DNA of 64,000 nucleotides from Agrobacterium larrymoorei (GTDB lineage Bacteria; Pseudomonadota; Alphaproteobacteria; Rhizobiales; Rhizobiaceae): contig NZ_JAAMFB010000009.1 of NCBI RefSeq assembly GCF_013322225.1, forward strand, positions 124,001-188,000. Direction: 5' to 3'. Below are positions 26,371 to 35,398 of the stretch, piece by piece. Numbering within the stretch: the first letter of the stretch is position 1; every line of letters starts with the position of its first letter. The position numbers and the translations under genes were made by a program. The notes under the pieces are model-generated. The model ran no database searches. It was not told where the DNA came from and was given only the letters and a program-made list of their open reading frames with translations.

Positions 26371-27360
26371 ATGCGGGATGGAAAGCGCGTCGATCTCTTC
26401 GATGAGGCTGCCGACTGGTTCATGCGTCTGGAAAACAATGATCAGGATGCGCTACTGCTCGCGGATTTCGCTTTATGGCTGGACACAAGCTCTGACCATC
26501 GCCTTGCATGGGAAAAGACCTGTCGCGTGTGGAGTGCGCTAGGATCGTTCGAAGTCACCGAGCCGGTGAGGGATCATCCTGCCATCAGTCCATCGGCCAT
26601 GCCGCGCCGTCGAAGCGGCGTTGTTCGCCGCAGATTTTCACGGGCTGCAAAGGGCGTCGCCGTTCTTACTGTACTCTGTCTTGGCATCTTGGTTTGGCCA
26701 GATGCAAGCCTGCGTCTGTGGGCCGACTATGTGACTGCAAATATGGAAACCCGGACGATAGCGCTTCAGGACGGCACCCAGGTCACGCTCGCACCGGAAA
26801 GCGCAATCGCCATCGATTATCAACCTGGCAGGCGCGGGGTCACGCTGCTGGCCGGCGAGGCCTATTTCGATGTGAAAAAGGATGAAGACCAACCCTTCAC
26901 CGTTCAAGCCCGGGACATGAAAGTCGAGGTTCTCGGTACTGCTTTCGATATTCAAATGTCAGAGCAAAAAACGAGTGTTGCTTTGGAGCGTGGCTCAGTG
27001 CGGGCAACTGTCGGTGATGGAACATCCATGCCGCCCCAATTACTGGCACCCGGAGAAAGAGTGGTGCTGGACGAGGTTTCAGGGGGGATTCAGCGGCAGA
27101 ATATCGATGTCGCTGAGATCGCGGCATGGCGGCAGGGCCAGCTTTATGTCGTCGATGAAACTGTCGGGAGCGTTATCGATATGATCCGTCCATACCATCC
27201 GGCCTGGATTTCCATTCCTGATTCAACCTTGGCAAACAGCCGCGTCACAGGCTTTTACAATCTGGCCAAGCCCGATGAAGCAATTGAGGCACTTGTCAGT
27301 CCATATGGCGGCAAAATTCGTGCCGTGGCGAATACTGCACGCATTGTCTCCCGCTTCTGA
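26371..27360 (+). CDS. hasS: FecR-type anti-sigma regulator
   Basis: This 329-residue inner-membrane protein holds the sigma factor at its cytoplasmic N-terminus (DEAADWFMRLENNDQD, FALWLDTSSDHRLAW), crosses the membrane near residues 85-107 (GVAVLTVLCLGILVW), and has a periplasmic FecR domain (LQDGTQVTLAPESAIAIDY, LLAGEAYFDVKKD, VEVLGTAFDIQ) plus a C-terminal STN-like module (VTGFYNLAKPDEAIEAL). ATG 26371 follows GAGGGTG. An ATG 24 bases upstream is possible. It receives the signal from the N-terminal STN domain of the receptor. Confidence 0.85.
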   Translation: MRDGKRVDLFDEAADWFMRLENNDQDALLLADFALWLDTSSDHRLAWEKTCRVWSALGSFEVTEPVRDHPAISPSAMPRRRSGVVRRRFSRAAKGVAVLTVLCLGILVWPDASLRLWADYVTANMETRTIALQDGTQVTLAPESAIAIDYQPGRRGVTLLAGEAYFDVKKDEDQPFTVQARDMKVEVLGTAFDIQMSEQKTSVALERGSVRATVGDGTSMPPQLLAPGERVVLDEVSGGIQRQNIDVAEIAAWRQGQLYVVDETVGSVIDMIRPYHPAWISIPDSTLANSRVTGFYNLAKPDEAIEALVSPYGGKIRAVANTARIVSRF

Positions 27361-27442
27361 TCTAAATAAAATCATTTATTTTCAAGTGTTTATGATTTAT
27401 CCGACTTTTCTCTGAAAAAAACTCACGCCCCGCTCGTCTTTT

Positions 27443-27463
27443 TGTTGAATGTAAAAATCAACA
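27443..27463. promoter_or_regulatory. Palindromic TGA-N9-TCA iron box before the heme receptor
   Basis: TGTTGA-N9-TCAACA is a perfect 6-bp inverted repeat containing the TGA-N9-TCA core of the RirA iron-responsive operator. It lies 30 bases upstream of the preferred start of the receptor, where repression by iron-loaded RirA would be expected. RirA regulation is inference from the motif. Confidence 0.6.
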
Positions 27464-27493
27464 TTTGTTATGATGGCATTGGGACGGGGTATT

Positions 27494-30130
27494 ATGGGGT
27501 ACGGGTACGCAGCGCAGACGAAAAGGCGGGCTTCACTAAAAGCAGGCCGTCGCTTTTTCCTCTTGGCTGGAACGGCAGTGGCCGTAATTTTAGGAAGTGT
27601 CGACACTCAGGCGCAAACCAATGCATCGGCAGAAGCGTCACAGCCGCAGAGACGTGCATTCAACATTCCGGCGCAGCCGCTTTCAGCAGCCGTCGGTACA
27701 TTCGGACGTCAGTCCGGCTTGCAGATCACTCTGGCTGCTGCAAATGCAGGAAGCGTGCGCACGAACGCGATCACGGGTAGCTTCACGGCAAGGGAAGCAC
27801 TTTCCCGTCTGCTGGACGGCACCGGCGTCGCTTACCGCCTGTCCGGAAGCAGCGTCATAATCGGCAGCACCGCAACAAGCTCTTCCGAAGTATCCGCGGA
27901 TGGCTCGACCGTTCTGGAAACCATTGTCGTCAGCGGCAAGACGGACCGCAATGCGGCAACGGGTTCTGGCTTTCAGGGAACTCCGGACTGGGTTTATGAA
28001 ACGCCAGCGAGTGTGAGCGTGGTTTCGCAGGAGGCGATACAGAATTCAGGAGCACGCAGCGCGCGCGACGTTCTTGATCATGTTGCTGGCGTTCAGGTCA
28101 ACCGCTCTGAATCACAGAAACCCGGCGTCCAGGTAAATATTCGTGGTCTCCAAGACAATAATCGCGTCGTTTCGATGATCGATGGTGCGCGGCAGAATTT
28201 TCAGCGAGCGGGCCACGGTGGCTCCCAACAGGTGTTCGTCGACTCGTCCTTTATCCGCTCCGTAGAGATTGAAAAGACATCCGGCTCAGGTGTCGGTGGC
28301 GCAGGGTCTCTCGGAGGTTCTGTCAATTTTCGCTCAGTCAGCGCAGATGACGTTATAATGCCCGGCGAAAAGTGGGGCGGTACCGTAGCCGCTGGTAGCG
28401 GCACAAATGCCTTCAATTTCGACGGAAATGCCATCGCTGGCATCCGTTTTTCGGAAGACTTCTCGATCATAGGCGGCGTAAGCCATAAACGGCTGGGAGA
28501 GTACAAGGTTGGCTCGCGAAACAGCGAAAGGCTGACGAGCTGGGCGACCATCGTCGGTGACGAGGTCCTCTCAACCGGTTTCGACAGTGTCGGCACCCTG
28601 CTTAAGATTGAGGCCACGCCGATAGACGATGTGAAAATCGATGTGAGCTGGATGCGTTACGATATTGATTCTTCGTTGAGCGAAGGCACGCGCATCGACG
28701 ACGAGGATTATCTCAACAACACGATTTCCTCTTCCCTTTCGTGGGACCCGGAATCGGAACTCATCGATCTCAAGGCGAAACTCTGGCTTTCCGACACGAA
28801 GAACGATGAGGTGCGCAATTACCTCGTGCCCGATTCCGTCTCTTACGGGATGAAGAGCTGGGGCGGTAGCATTGAAAATACGAGTCGTTTCGAGCTCCCG
28901 GTTGGAGCGCTTTCGCTGAATTATGGCGCGGAGGCATTCCGGGATGATGGTGAGACGGATGCAATATCACGCATCAATAGCTCGGGCATCGATGAAGCCT
29001 ACGGCTACAAGGGCATGAACCCCTCTGGTCGCGCAGATATGGCAAGTGGCTTCTTTAACGCAACCTTGGAACATGACGAATGGCTCACGGTGCAGGGTGG
29101 CCTGCGATATGACCATTATAGTCTTAAGGGTTCGACACAGATCGCTGCCCCGGGCAGGTTGATCGTCGTGAGTCCAGGCGGATGTGACCTGTGGGACGAT
29201 TTTGATCCAACATTTTGTATCATTCCAATCGACCCGGTTCTGGGGCAGGGCCCTGCGCAGATAAGTAATTTCAATGCCGACAAATCTGGCGGCGCTCTAC
29301 TCCCTTCGGCGTCGGTCTCGATCAAGCCATTCGATTGGCTCCAACCCTTCGCAACATACAAGGAGAGCTACCGTCCACCGTCCATAATGGAAACGCTAAT
29401 TTCTGGCGGACATCCAAATACGGATGCAACGGAAAACATGCCGAACCCGAATTTGAGAGCCGAGCAGGGCAAGACATGGGAGGTCGGCGCCAATATCAAG
29501 ACTGACGGGTTATTGTCGGCAGACGATAGTTTCCGCCTGAAGGCCGTCTGGTTCCGCCGCGATATTAAAGATTACATCGCAATGGCGCGTATCCACTACG
29601 AGCCATTCGAGCAAAATTATACCACCAACGTCAATCTCGACGGGACCACGCGGATGCGGGGCCTGGAGCTTGAGGCAAATTATGATGTCGGGTTTGCCTA
29701 TGGTGGTTTGTCCTATACGCGGACAGATACGGACCTCGCCAGCACGTACACTTATAATGGTCCGCCTGAACTCAATGCGGTCCCGGGTGGTGGCAACATC
29801 ACTCGCGCGCCCATCATCTTCGTCGCGCCGAAGGAACGCTTTTCGCTGGACGCTGGCGTGCGCATGTTTGACGAGCGCTTCCTGCTCGGTGGACGCATGA
29901 CCTATGTCCAGCAGACCATACCGACAGTTGGTGTTCTTGCCGGTACCTACACGTCTCCATACAGCTACAGAATCTACGACATTTACGGCTCTTACGCATT
30001 CAACGAGAACGCGAAACTGCGTTTTGCGGTGAACAACGTCACCGATGAAGCCTATTGGCCGTCGCTGGGAACAAGTGCGCTTCCTGCGCCGGGCAGAACG
30101 TTCACTGCCTCGCTGAATGTGAAATTCTAG
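27494..30130 (+). CDS. hasR: TonB-dependent heme/hemophore receptor HasR with signalling domain
   Basis: This 878-residue outer-membrane receptor has a basic N-terminus and signal peptide (RRFFLLAGTAVAVILGS), an STN signalling domain near residues 55-130 (FNIPAQPLSAAVGTFGRQSG), a plug from about 145 (LETIVVSGKTD; VYETPASVSVVSQEAI) and a 22-strand barrel to the terminal Phe (ASLNVKF). Heme-receptor boxes are visible: YRPPS near 630 (FRAP-like), a His in GGHP near 640 and NPNL near 651. ATG 27494 follows GGACGGGG. An ATG at 27470 is weaker. The STN domain fits the adjacent sigma/anti-sigma pair. No tonB is present. Confidence 0.9.
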   Translation: MGYGYAAQTKRRASLKAGRRFFLLAGTAVAVILGSVDTQAQTNASAEASQPQRRAFNIPAQPLSAAVGTFGRQSGLQITLAAANAGSVRTNAITGSFTAREALSRLLDGTGVAYRLSGSSVIIGSTATSSSEVSADGSTVLETIVVSGKTDRNAATGSGFQGTPDWVYETPASVSVVSQEAIQNSGARSARDVLDHVAGVQVNRSESQKPGVQVNIRGLQDNNRVVSMIDGARQNFQRAGHGGSQQVFVDSSFIRSVEIEKTSGSGVGGAGSLGGSVNFRSVSADDVIMPGEKWGGTVAAGSGTNAFNFDGNAIAGIRFSEDFSIIGGVSHKRLGEYKVGSRNSERLTSWATIVGDEVLSTGFDSVGTLLKIEATPIDDVKIDVSWMRYDIDSSLSEGTRIDDEDYLNNTISSSLSWDPESELIDLKAKLWLSDTKNDEVRNYLVPDSVSYGMKSWGGSIENTSRFELPVGALSLNYGAEAFRDDGETDAISRINSSGIDEAYGYKGMNPSGRADMASGFFNATLEHDEWLTVQGGLRYDHYSLKGSTQIAAPGRLIVVSPGGCDLWDDFDPTFCIIPIDPVLGQGPAQISNFNADKSGGALLPSASVSIKPFDWLQPFATYKESYRPPSIMETLISGGHPNTDATENMPNPNLRAEQGKTWEVGANIKTDGLLSADDSFRLKAVWFRRDIKDYIAMARIHYEPFEQNYTTNVNLDGTTRMRGLELEANYDVGFAYGGLSYTRTDTDLASTYTYNGPPELNAVPGGGNITRAPIIFVAPKERFSLDAGVRMFDERFLLGGRMTYVQQTIPTVGVLAGTYTSPYSYRIYDIYGSYAFNENAKLRFAVNNVTDEAYWPSLGTSALPAPGRTFTASLNVKF

Positions 30131-30143
30131 CGCCGTTTTCTTG

Positions 30144-30157
30144 GGGTTTGAAAACCC
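30144..30157 (+). promoter_or_regulatory. Short hairpin between hasR and hasA
   Basis: GGGTTT-GA-AAACCC is a perfect 6-bp inverted repeat 13 bases after the receptor stop. The two-base centre is too tight for a full stem, and no U-run follows. It may mark partial termination or 3'-end processing between receptor and hemophore, whose levels differ in known systems. Confidence 0.3.
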
Positions 30158-30256
30158 GACGCCATCGTTACGGTAGCAATATCGTGACCCGGAGGTTCGC
30201 TTTGGAAGCGGACAATTAAGCAAAGTGCGAAAGCACAGAACGAAAAGGATCAGGAA

Positions 30257-31111
30257 ATGCCTGTCGTTACAATCAATGCTGCTGCGGGTGCAACCAGCTT
30301 CAACCTCGTGCAGAGCCTCACCTCATGGGCCCAAGGGCTTGGAACCTATGTTGGAAATGGTAATCTCGTTACAGCTCCCGCCGGTTCGGGTTATGCCTAT
30401 ACACAATGGGCTGAGGGCGTAGCGGGCGGAAGTGGTGCTATCTTCGACGGCGAGTTCAGTTACGGTGTCGGTGGCGCATTTACCGGTAGCGTCGACAACC
30501 TCTACTTTGGCAGCGGCCTTTCTGGTTCCGCAAGCGCCGGCTACAGCCTCGCTAATGTAGGCGTCAGCATCGATCTCGGTGGCGGTGTGCCGGACGCATC
30601 TTTCCGTGGCGCCATTTATTCGCTGACGCACAACGCTAATCAAGCCTCCAATCCGCTCTCGAACTTTACCGGCATCACCGCTGCAAGCGGCAATCAGCAG
30701 CCGGGTCTGTTTGATTTCTTCGGCAACAGCGGGACAGTTCAAAACGGTACAGCTGGAAATGATGTATTATATAGCTTCGATGGCAACGACACCCTAAACG
30801 GCGGTGCTGGGCGTGATCGTTTCGTATTCGATTGGGATATTGACGGCGCTCTTTCAAGCACCATTGGACATGACACGGTTACGGGCTTTACAGCCGGTGC
30901 AGGGGGGGACTGGATCGATTTCCGTGGCATTGAAAGCGCTGCATTCGATACGTTTGCAGAAGTTTACGCCGCTTCTTCACAGGTCGGAGCCAACACGGTT
31001 ATCGATCTGGGTAGCCTCGGTTCTGTAACGCTCGAAGGCGTGACGAAGACTGCTCTCGCAGCAGGTAACTTCTTGTTCACGCCAGCTGCTGCCTTGGCAG
31101 AAGCCGCCTGA
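30257..31111 (+). CDS. hasA: HasA-type hemophore with C-terminal RTX-like secretion module
   Basis: This 284-residue secreted protein has no Sec signal. Residues 1-155 follow the HasA fold pattern (SLTSWAQGLGTYVGNGNLV; FTGSVDNLYFGSGLSG), with Tyr69 at the position of the heme-ligating Tyr75 of Serratia HasA. No His is found at the His32 position and the His83 loop is shortened, so Tyr may be the only ligand. Residues 164-192 carry RTX-type nonapeptides (GTAGNDVLYSFDGNDTLNGG). The C-terminus (PAAALAEAA) suits type I export by the adjacent HasD/HasE. Classical HasA is about 188 residues without RTX repeats. Ribosome site GGATCAGGAA. Confidence 0.85.
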   Translation: MPVVTINAAAGATSFNLVQSLTSWAQGLGTYVGNGNLVTAPAGSGYAYTQWAEGVAGGSGAIFDGEFSYGVGGAFTGSVDNLYFGSGLSGSASAGYSLANVGVSIDLGGGVPDASFRGAIYSLTHNANQASNPLSNFTGITAASGNQQPGLFDFFGNSGTVQNGTAGNDVLYSFDGNDTLNGGAGRDRFVFDWDIDGALSSTIGHDTVTGFTAGAGGDWIDFRGIESAAFDTFAEVYAASSQVGANTVIDLGSLGSVTLEGVTKTALAAGNFLFTPAAALAEAA

Positions 31112-31122
31112 GGAACGCTGTA

Positions 31123-32967
31123 GTGTCGCAAGCGCCACAGCAAACGCCGTCGCAGCCTTTGGCTGCGACGGTCGTTTCACCCCTCAGACGAGCGTCTTTT
31201 GGAATAGCTCTCATCAGCGGTCTGGTCAATCTGCTCGCATTGACCTCCCCCGTCTTCATGTTGCAGGTTTATGATCGCGTTCTGGCCAGCGGTAGCGTGC
31301 CTACGCTGGTCGGCCTGTCTATTCTCGCCGCTGGCATGTTTCTCATTCAGGCCGCGCTTGAAATCATTCGCGCGCGTGTGCTGCTGCGTATCGGCGAACA
31401 GTTCGACAACCAATTATCCGGTAATGTCCATAACGCCGTGGTGCGATTACCGCTGTTGACGCGGATGCCGGGCGACGGGCTTCAGCCGTTGCGGGATCTC
31501 GATAATGTTCGAGGTTTTCTTTCGAGCCAGGGTCCGACCGCGTTTTTTGATCTGCCGTGGATGCCGCTTTATCTTGGCATATGTTTTCTATTCCATTTCT
31601 GGATCGGTATGACGGCGCTTGTCGGCGCCATCGTGCTTGTCGCGCTCACGCTGCTGACGAATGCGATGTCTCAGAAGCCGATCCGCGATACCATCACTCA
31701 CAACATGACGCGCAATGCTTTGCTTGAAGGCTCACGGCGCAATGCCGAAGTGGTGCAGTCCATGGGCATGGGTCGTCGTATCGCATCCCGCTGGAGCATC
31801 ACAAATAGCGACTATCTCGCAGCCAACCGTGTCATGGGGGATGTGACCGGCGTTCTTGGCGGTATCTCGAAGTCCCTGCGTGTCATGTTGCAATCTGCCA
31901 TTCTGGGTGTCGGTGCGTATCTCGTCATTAGGCAAGAGGTTAGCGGCGGTGTGATGATTGCCAGTTCAATCATGATGGGTCGCGCGCTTGCCCCGGTCGA
32001 TTTGGCAATCGCCAGCTGGAAGCCCTTTCTTATGGCCCGACAAAGCTGGACACGGCTCAAGGATCTGCTTTCCAAAATCCCCGAGGATGCGCCAGTCACC
32101 GCCTTGCCTGCGCCGCAAAAAGAATTGCGGGTCGAAAACGCGGTTATTATTCCACCTGGAGAAAAGAAGCCCACTGTCTTGGGTTTGAATTTTGCGGTTA
32201 AAGCTGGCAGCGCGTTGGGGGTGATCGGGCCTTCAGGCTCTGGAAAATCAACGCTTTCGCGCATTCTCGTTAACGCCTGGACCCCAGCCTCCGGTAAGGT
32301 GCGGCTGGATGGTGCAAGCCTCGATCAGTGGGATCGTGAAGCGCTTGGACACCACATAGGCTATCTTCCGCAGGGCGTGGAGCTGTTCGACGGCACAATT
32401 GCCGAAAACATAGCGCGTTTCGAAGAAGAGGCCGATCCTGCGAACATCGTCATTGCAGCACAGGCGGCGGGTGCGCATGAGCTTATCCTGCGTTTCGAGA
32501 AGGGTTATGAAACACGCATCGGTGAGGCGGGTTCGGCGCTGTCAGCAGGTCAACGCCAGCGTATCGGGCTGGCGCGGGCACTGTATCGCGAGCCTTTTCT
32601 CGTGGTGCTGGATGAGCCGAATGCCAACCTCGATGCAGAGGGTGAAACAGCTGTGGTCAACGCCATCGCCTCCGTTCGCGGTCGGGGCGGAATTGCTGTG
32701 GTGATTGCACATCGCCCAAGTGCGATCGGGGTCGTCGATCTGGTGTTGATGATGGATAGCGGGCAGCAAAAGGCTTTCGGTCCGCGCGATGATGTTCTCT
32801 CCAAAGTGCTGAAAGGCGGCGCTGCCACGCCGTCTGCGGCTAAGGGTTTTCCCGTTACAGGATATGGGATGAGACCGCTCCGCGCAGTCGCTCAGGTAGC
32901 GACAGAGAAGCCTGCCGAAGAGAACGTGGCCACACAGAAGCGGGAGGCAGAGGATGTCAAACACTAA
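31123..32967 (+). CDS. hasD: Type I secretion ABC transporter HasD
   Basis: This 614-residue PrtD-family exporter has membrane segments in residues 25-330 and an ATPase domain from about 335: Walker A GPSGSGKST near 369, signature LSAGQRQRIGLARAL near 470, Walker B FLVVLDEPNANLD and switch His (VVIAHRPSA). The GTG start at 31123 lies 12 bases after the hemophore stop with an AGGA site. It would export HasA across both membranes together with HasE and a TolC-like channel encoded elsewhere. Its end overlaps hasE by 14 bases. Confidence 0.93.
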   Translation: MSQAPQQTPSQPLAATVVSPLRRASFGIALISGLVNLLALTSPVFMLQVYDRVLASGSVPTLVGLSILAAGMFLIQAALEIIRARVLLRIGEQFDNQLSGNVHNAVVRLPLLTRMPGDGLQPLRDLDNVRGFLSSQGPTAFFDLPWMPLYLGICFLFHFWIGMTALVGAIVLVALTLLTNAMSQKPIRDTITHNMTRNALLEGSRRNAEVVQSMGMGRRIASRWSITNSDYLAANRVMGDVTGVLGGISKSLRVMLQSAILGVGAYLVIRQEVSGGVMIASSIMMGRALAPVDLAIASWKPFLMARQSWTRLKDLLSKIPEDAPVTALPAPQKELRVENAVIIPPGEKKPTVLGLNFAVKAGSALGVIGPSGSGKSTLSRILVNAWTPASGKVRLDGASLDQWDREALGHHIGYLPQGVELFDGTIAENIARFEEEADPANIVIAAQAAGAHELILRFEKGYETRIGEAGSALSAGQRQRIGLARALYREPFLVVLDEPNANLDAEGETAVVNAIASVRGRGGIAVVIAHRPSAIGVVDLVLMMDSGQQKAFGPRDDVLSKVLKGGAATPSAAKGFPVTGYGMRPLRAVAQVATEKPAEENVATQKREAEDVKH

Positions 32968-34264
32968 GCCTTACGATGTTTCGAGATCGATCCGCCGCCA
33001 CCTCATAGCCGGTGTGGTCGTGGGTGTTGCGCTTGTGGGAGGCGCTGGCGCCTGGGCTTCCGTTACCACGCTGTCGGGCGCAGTTGTCGCGCCGGGGCAT
33101 TTCGTGGTCGATACCTATGTTAAAACCGTGCAACATCCCACCGGGGGCGTCGTCGGCGAAATTCTCGTACGTGACGGGGATGTGGTCAAGGCCGGTGATG
33201 TCGTCATGCGGCTGGATGCAACGCAAACGAGGGCCAATCTGGCCATCGTAACAAAGCGGTTGGATGAACTGACTGCGCGACTTGCGCGGCTGGAGGCCGA
33301 GCGGGACGATCTGCAGCAGATCACCTTTCCCGAATGGCTTGTTGCGCGCCAGAACGAACCTGACGTTGCTTCTGCCATTCACAGCGAAACGCGACTTTTC
33401 GAGTTCCGCAAGGATTCCCGGCAGGGAAAGAAGGCGCAGCTTTCAGAACGGATTGCACAGTTCGAGCATGAGATCGAAGGACTGAAGGCGCAGGAAACAG
33501 CGTACCGGGATGGCATAGAGGTCCTCAACAAGGAAATCTCGTCCTTGAGCGGGTTGAGAGAGCAGGGCGTCGTCTCCGATCAACGGCTGAATGGGTTGAA
33601 GACCCAAGTTGCGACCTTTGGCGGAGAGCGAGGCGAAAAGATCGCCTATCAGGCGCAGGTCGCGGGCCGCATCTCTGAAACGAAGCTGCAAATTCTCCAG
33701 ATCGAGCAGGATCTGAAAACCGAAGTGGGCCTCGAGCTGCGAGAAGTTCAGGCGCAGATCGGTGAGTATGTCGAGCGCAAGGTTGCTGCTGAGGACAATC
33801 TTAGGCGGATTGATATCGTGGCACCGCAATCCGGCACCGTGCATCAGCTTTCCGTTCACACCGTGGGCGGTGTGGTTACGCCCGCGGAAGCAATCATGTC
33901 CATCGTGCCGGAGGGCGATGACCTGGCGCTCGAAGTGCAGATAGCACCGAAAGACATAGATCAGATCACACTCGGGCATAAGGCCGTCTTGCGCATGTCA
34001 GCCTTCAGTCAGAGGACGACGCCAGAACTGAACGCAGACGTCACGCGGATCGCAGCGGACCTCACGACGAATGAACGGAGTGGACTATCTTACTATCTCG
34101 TCCGCTTGACCGTATCCAAAGATGAACTGGCGAAGCTGAGGGATTTGAGGCTCGTTCCCGGAATGCCAGCCGAAGCAATGATCGAAACCGGGGAACGGAC
34201 CGCATTATCCTACCTTGCCAAGCCACTGTCGGATCAGATCAATCGCGCCTTTCGCGAGGAATAG
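32954..34264 (+). CDS. hasE: Type I secretion membrane fusion protein HasE
   Basis: This 436-residue HlyD-family periplasmic adaptor has one membrane helix near residues 16-38 (LIAGVVVGVALVGGAGAWA), a biotinyl-lipoyl-like half-motif (VVAPGHFVVDTYVKTVQHPTGGVV), a long alpha-hairpin coiled coil (about 95-270) and a beta-barrel C-terminal domain (VAPQSGTVHQLSVHTVGGVV; IAPKDIDQITLGHKAVLR). It couples HasD to the outer-membrane channel. It overlaps hasD by 14 bases and closes the operon. Confidence 0.92.
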   Translation: MSNTKPYDVSRSIRRHLIAGVVVGVALVGGAGAWASVTTLSGAVVAPGHFVVDTYVKTVQHPTGGVVGEILVRDGDVVKAGDVVMRLDATQTRANLAIVTKRLDELTARLARLEAERDDLQQITFPEWLVARQNEPDVASAIHSETRLFEFRKDSRQGKKAQLSERIAQFEHEIEGLKAQETAYRDGIEVLNKEISSLSGLREQGVVSDQRLNGLKTQVATFGGERGEKIAYQAQVAGRISETKLQILQIEQDLKTEVGLELREVQAQIGEYVERKVAAEDNLRRIDIVAPQSGTVHQLSVHTVGGVVTPAEAIMSIVPEGDDLALEVQIAPKDIDQITLGHKAVLRMSAFSQRTTPELNADVTRIAADLTTNERSGLSYYLVRLTVSKDELAKLRDLRLVPGMPAEAMIETGERTALSYLAKPLSDQINRAFREE

Positions 34265-34327
34265 GTGGGCGTCGTAGCCTGCCCACTCATTATAGGCACC
34301 CGGCTGAACCGTCTCGCGCGCTGCGCT

Positions 34328-35398
34328 TCAATATCCGGTCATTTCCAGATACCCTTCGCCGGAAACACTTCCTTCAAACTGTATCGGGCCTTCCCAATAC
34401 GGCGTGGAAGTGGACATCCACGACTGTTCGTTAAGTGGCTTCGTTCGTATATCGAGACCGCGACTTTGGACCTTTACGCTCCACTCAACTGGCACGGATC
34501 TGCCCTGCACCTCTGCGCTGCGCAACGGCTCAAGAACCACGTCGTCAGGCGCAAGCGCCGTCGTGCTGCCATCGGGCGAAATCCAATTGCCGGAGATGTA
34601 GCCATCGCCTCCGTCCCGAAGGCGAAAGGCCATCAATTTTTCGCCAGTCGCAAGGTGAAGCGAGAACCAGTCCCACCCTGTCTGGTCGGCATTGAGGGGT
34701 TGGGAGGACCATTCCCTGTCCAGCCAGGCTTGTCCGCTGACATTCACAGGAAAACCGTTAAGAGTTACGCTTCCGCTGACGGTATAGAACGGCTGAGAGT
34801 AATAATAGCTCGCTTGCCCGGCCAGTGATTTTAACGAGTATCCTCTGTCTCCCTGTAAAATAAGGGGGCGCTGCGCCTCGAGATTGAGTTGGTATGAAAA
34901 GCTTTCGCCATTGGCGCTCAATGCCAGTCGTTCGATCTGGTCTTGGCTGTCTCCCGTACTTTTCATCCACCAATCATCGATTGTTGCCTCGAATGGCTGA
35001 ACCTTCACGCCGGCCTGTCCGATACCGCCTCGAGCCAGCCGCTCTGCCACATAATGCTCGTTGACGGTGGTTACGGCTGCATGTCCGATCCATATTTGCG
35101 GGTCGGACCAACCCTGTTTTTCGCCCGGTGCGAGAGCCGAACGAAAAAGCGTCCACTGGGCCCCCAGACGCTGGCCGGTTGTCGTCTGGAGATTGGCGGT
35201 GACGTACCACCATTCGATCCTGAAGTCGGGATGCGCCCCATGATCGCGAGGAAACTCCAGCACCGTTCCGCGTTGTGGAATGGCAAATCCATCGGCACTT
35301 GAGCCAAGCCCCGCGAACCCTTGGGAAAAGCTTGCTATCGGAGTAAGCAGGCAGGCCAGCAGTGTTACTGCGAGCCTGAAAGCGCGGCTATCTCTCAT
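34328..35398 (-). CDS. Secreted AttH/CrtC-like lipocalin-domain protein
   Basis: This 356-residue exported protein has a signal peptide (AVTLLACLLTPIASFSQG, residues about 10-27) and two lipocalin-like barrels of the AttH/CrtC family. Signature blocks are IEWWYVTANLQTTTGQRLG near 60 and GQAWLDREWSSQPL near 235, including GWDWFSLHLATGEKLMAFRLR. It probably binds or modifies a lipid or hydrophobic ligand in the periplasm. Its start overlaps the permease end by 11 bases, so it belongs to an operon with the ABC ATPase and FtsX-type permease. That set resembles the attEFGH arrangement of Agrobacterium. Confidence 0.8.
   Translation of the reverse strand: MRDSRAFRLAVTLLACLLTPIASFSQGFAGLGSSADGFAIPQRGTVLEFPRDHGAHPDFRIEWWYVTANLQTTTGQRLGAQWTLFRSALAPGEKQGWSDPQIWIGHAAVTTVNEHYVAERLARGGIGQAGVKVQPFEATIDDWWMKSTGDSQDQIERLALSANGESFSYQLNLEAQRPLILQGDRGYSLKSLAGQASYYYSQPFYTVSGSVTLNGFPVNVSGQAWLDREWSSQPLNADQTGWDWFSLHLATGEKLMAFRLRDGGDGYISGNWISPDGSTTALAPDDVVLEPLRSAEVQGRSVPVEWSVKVQSRGLDIRTKPLNEQSWMSTSTPYWEGPIQFEGSVSGEGYLEMTGY

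Noticed and set aside
34265-34828. 187-codon frame after hasE
   Set aside because: Starts directly at the hasE stop but is antisense to the lipocalin gene, whose family match is clear.
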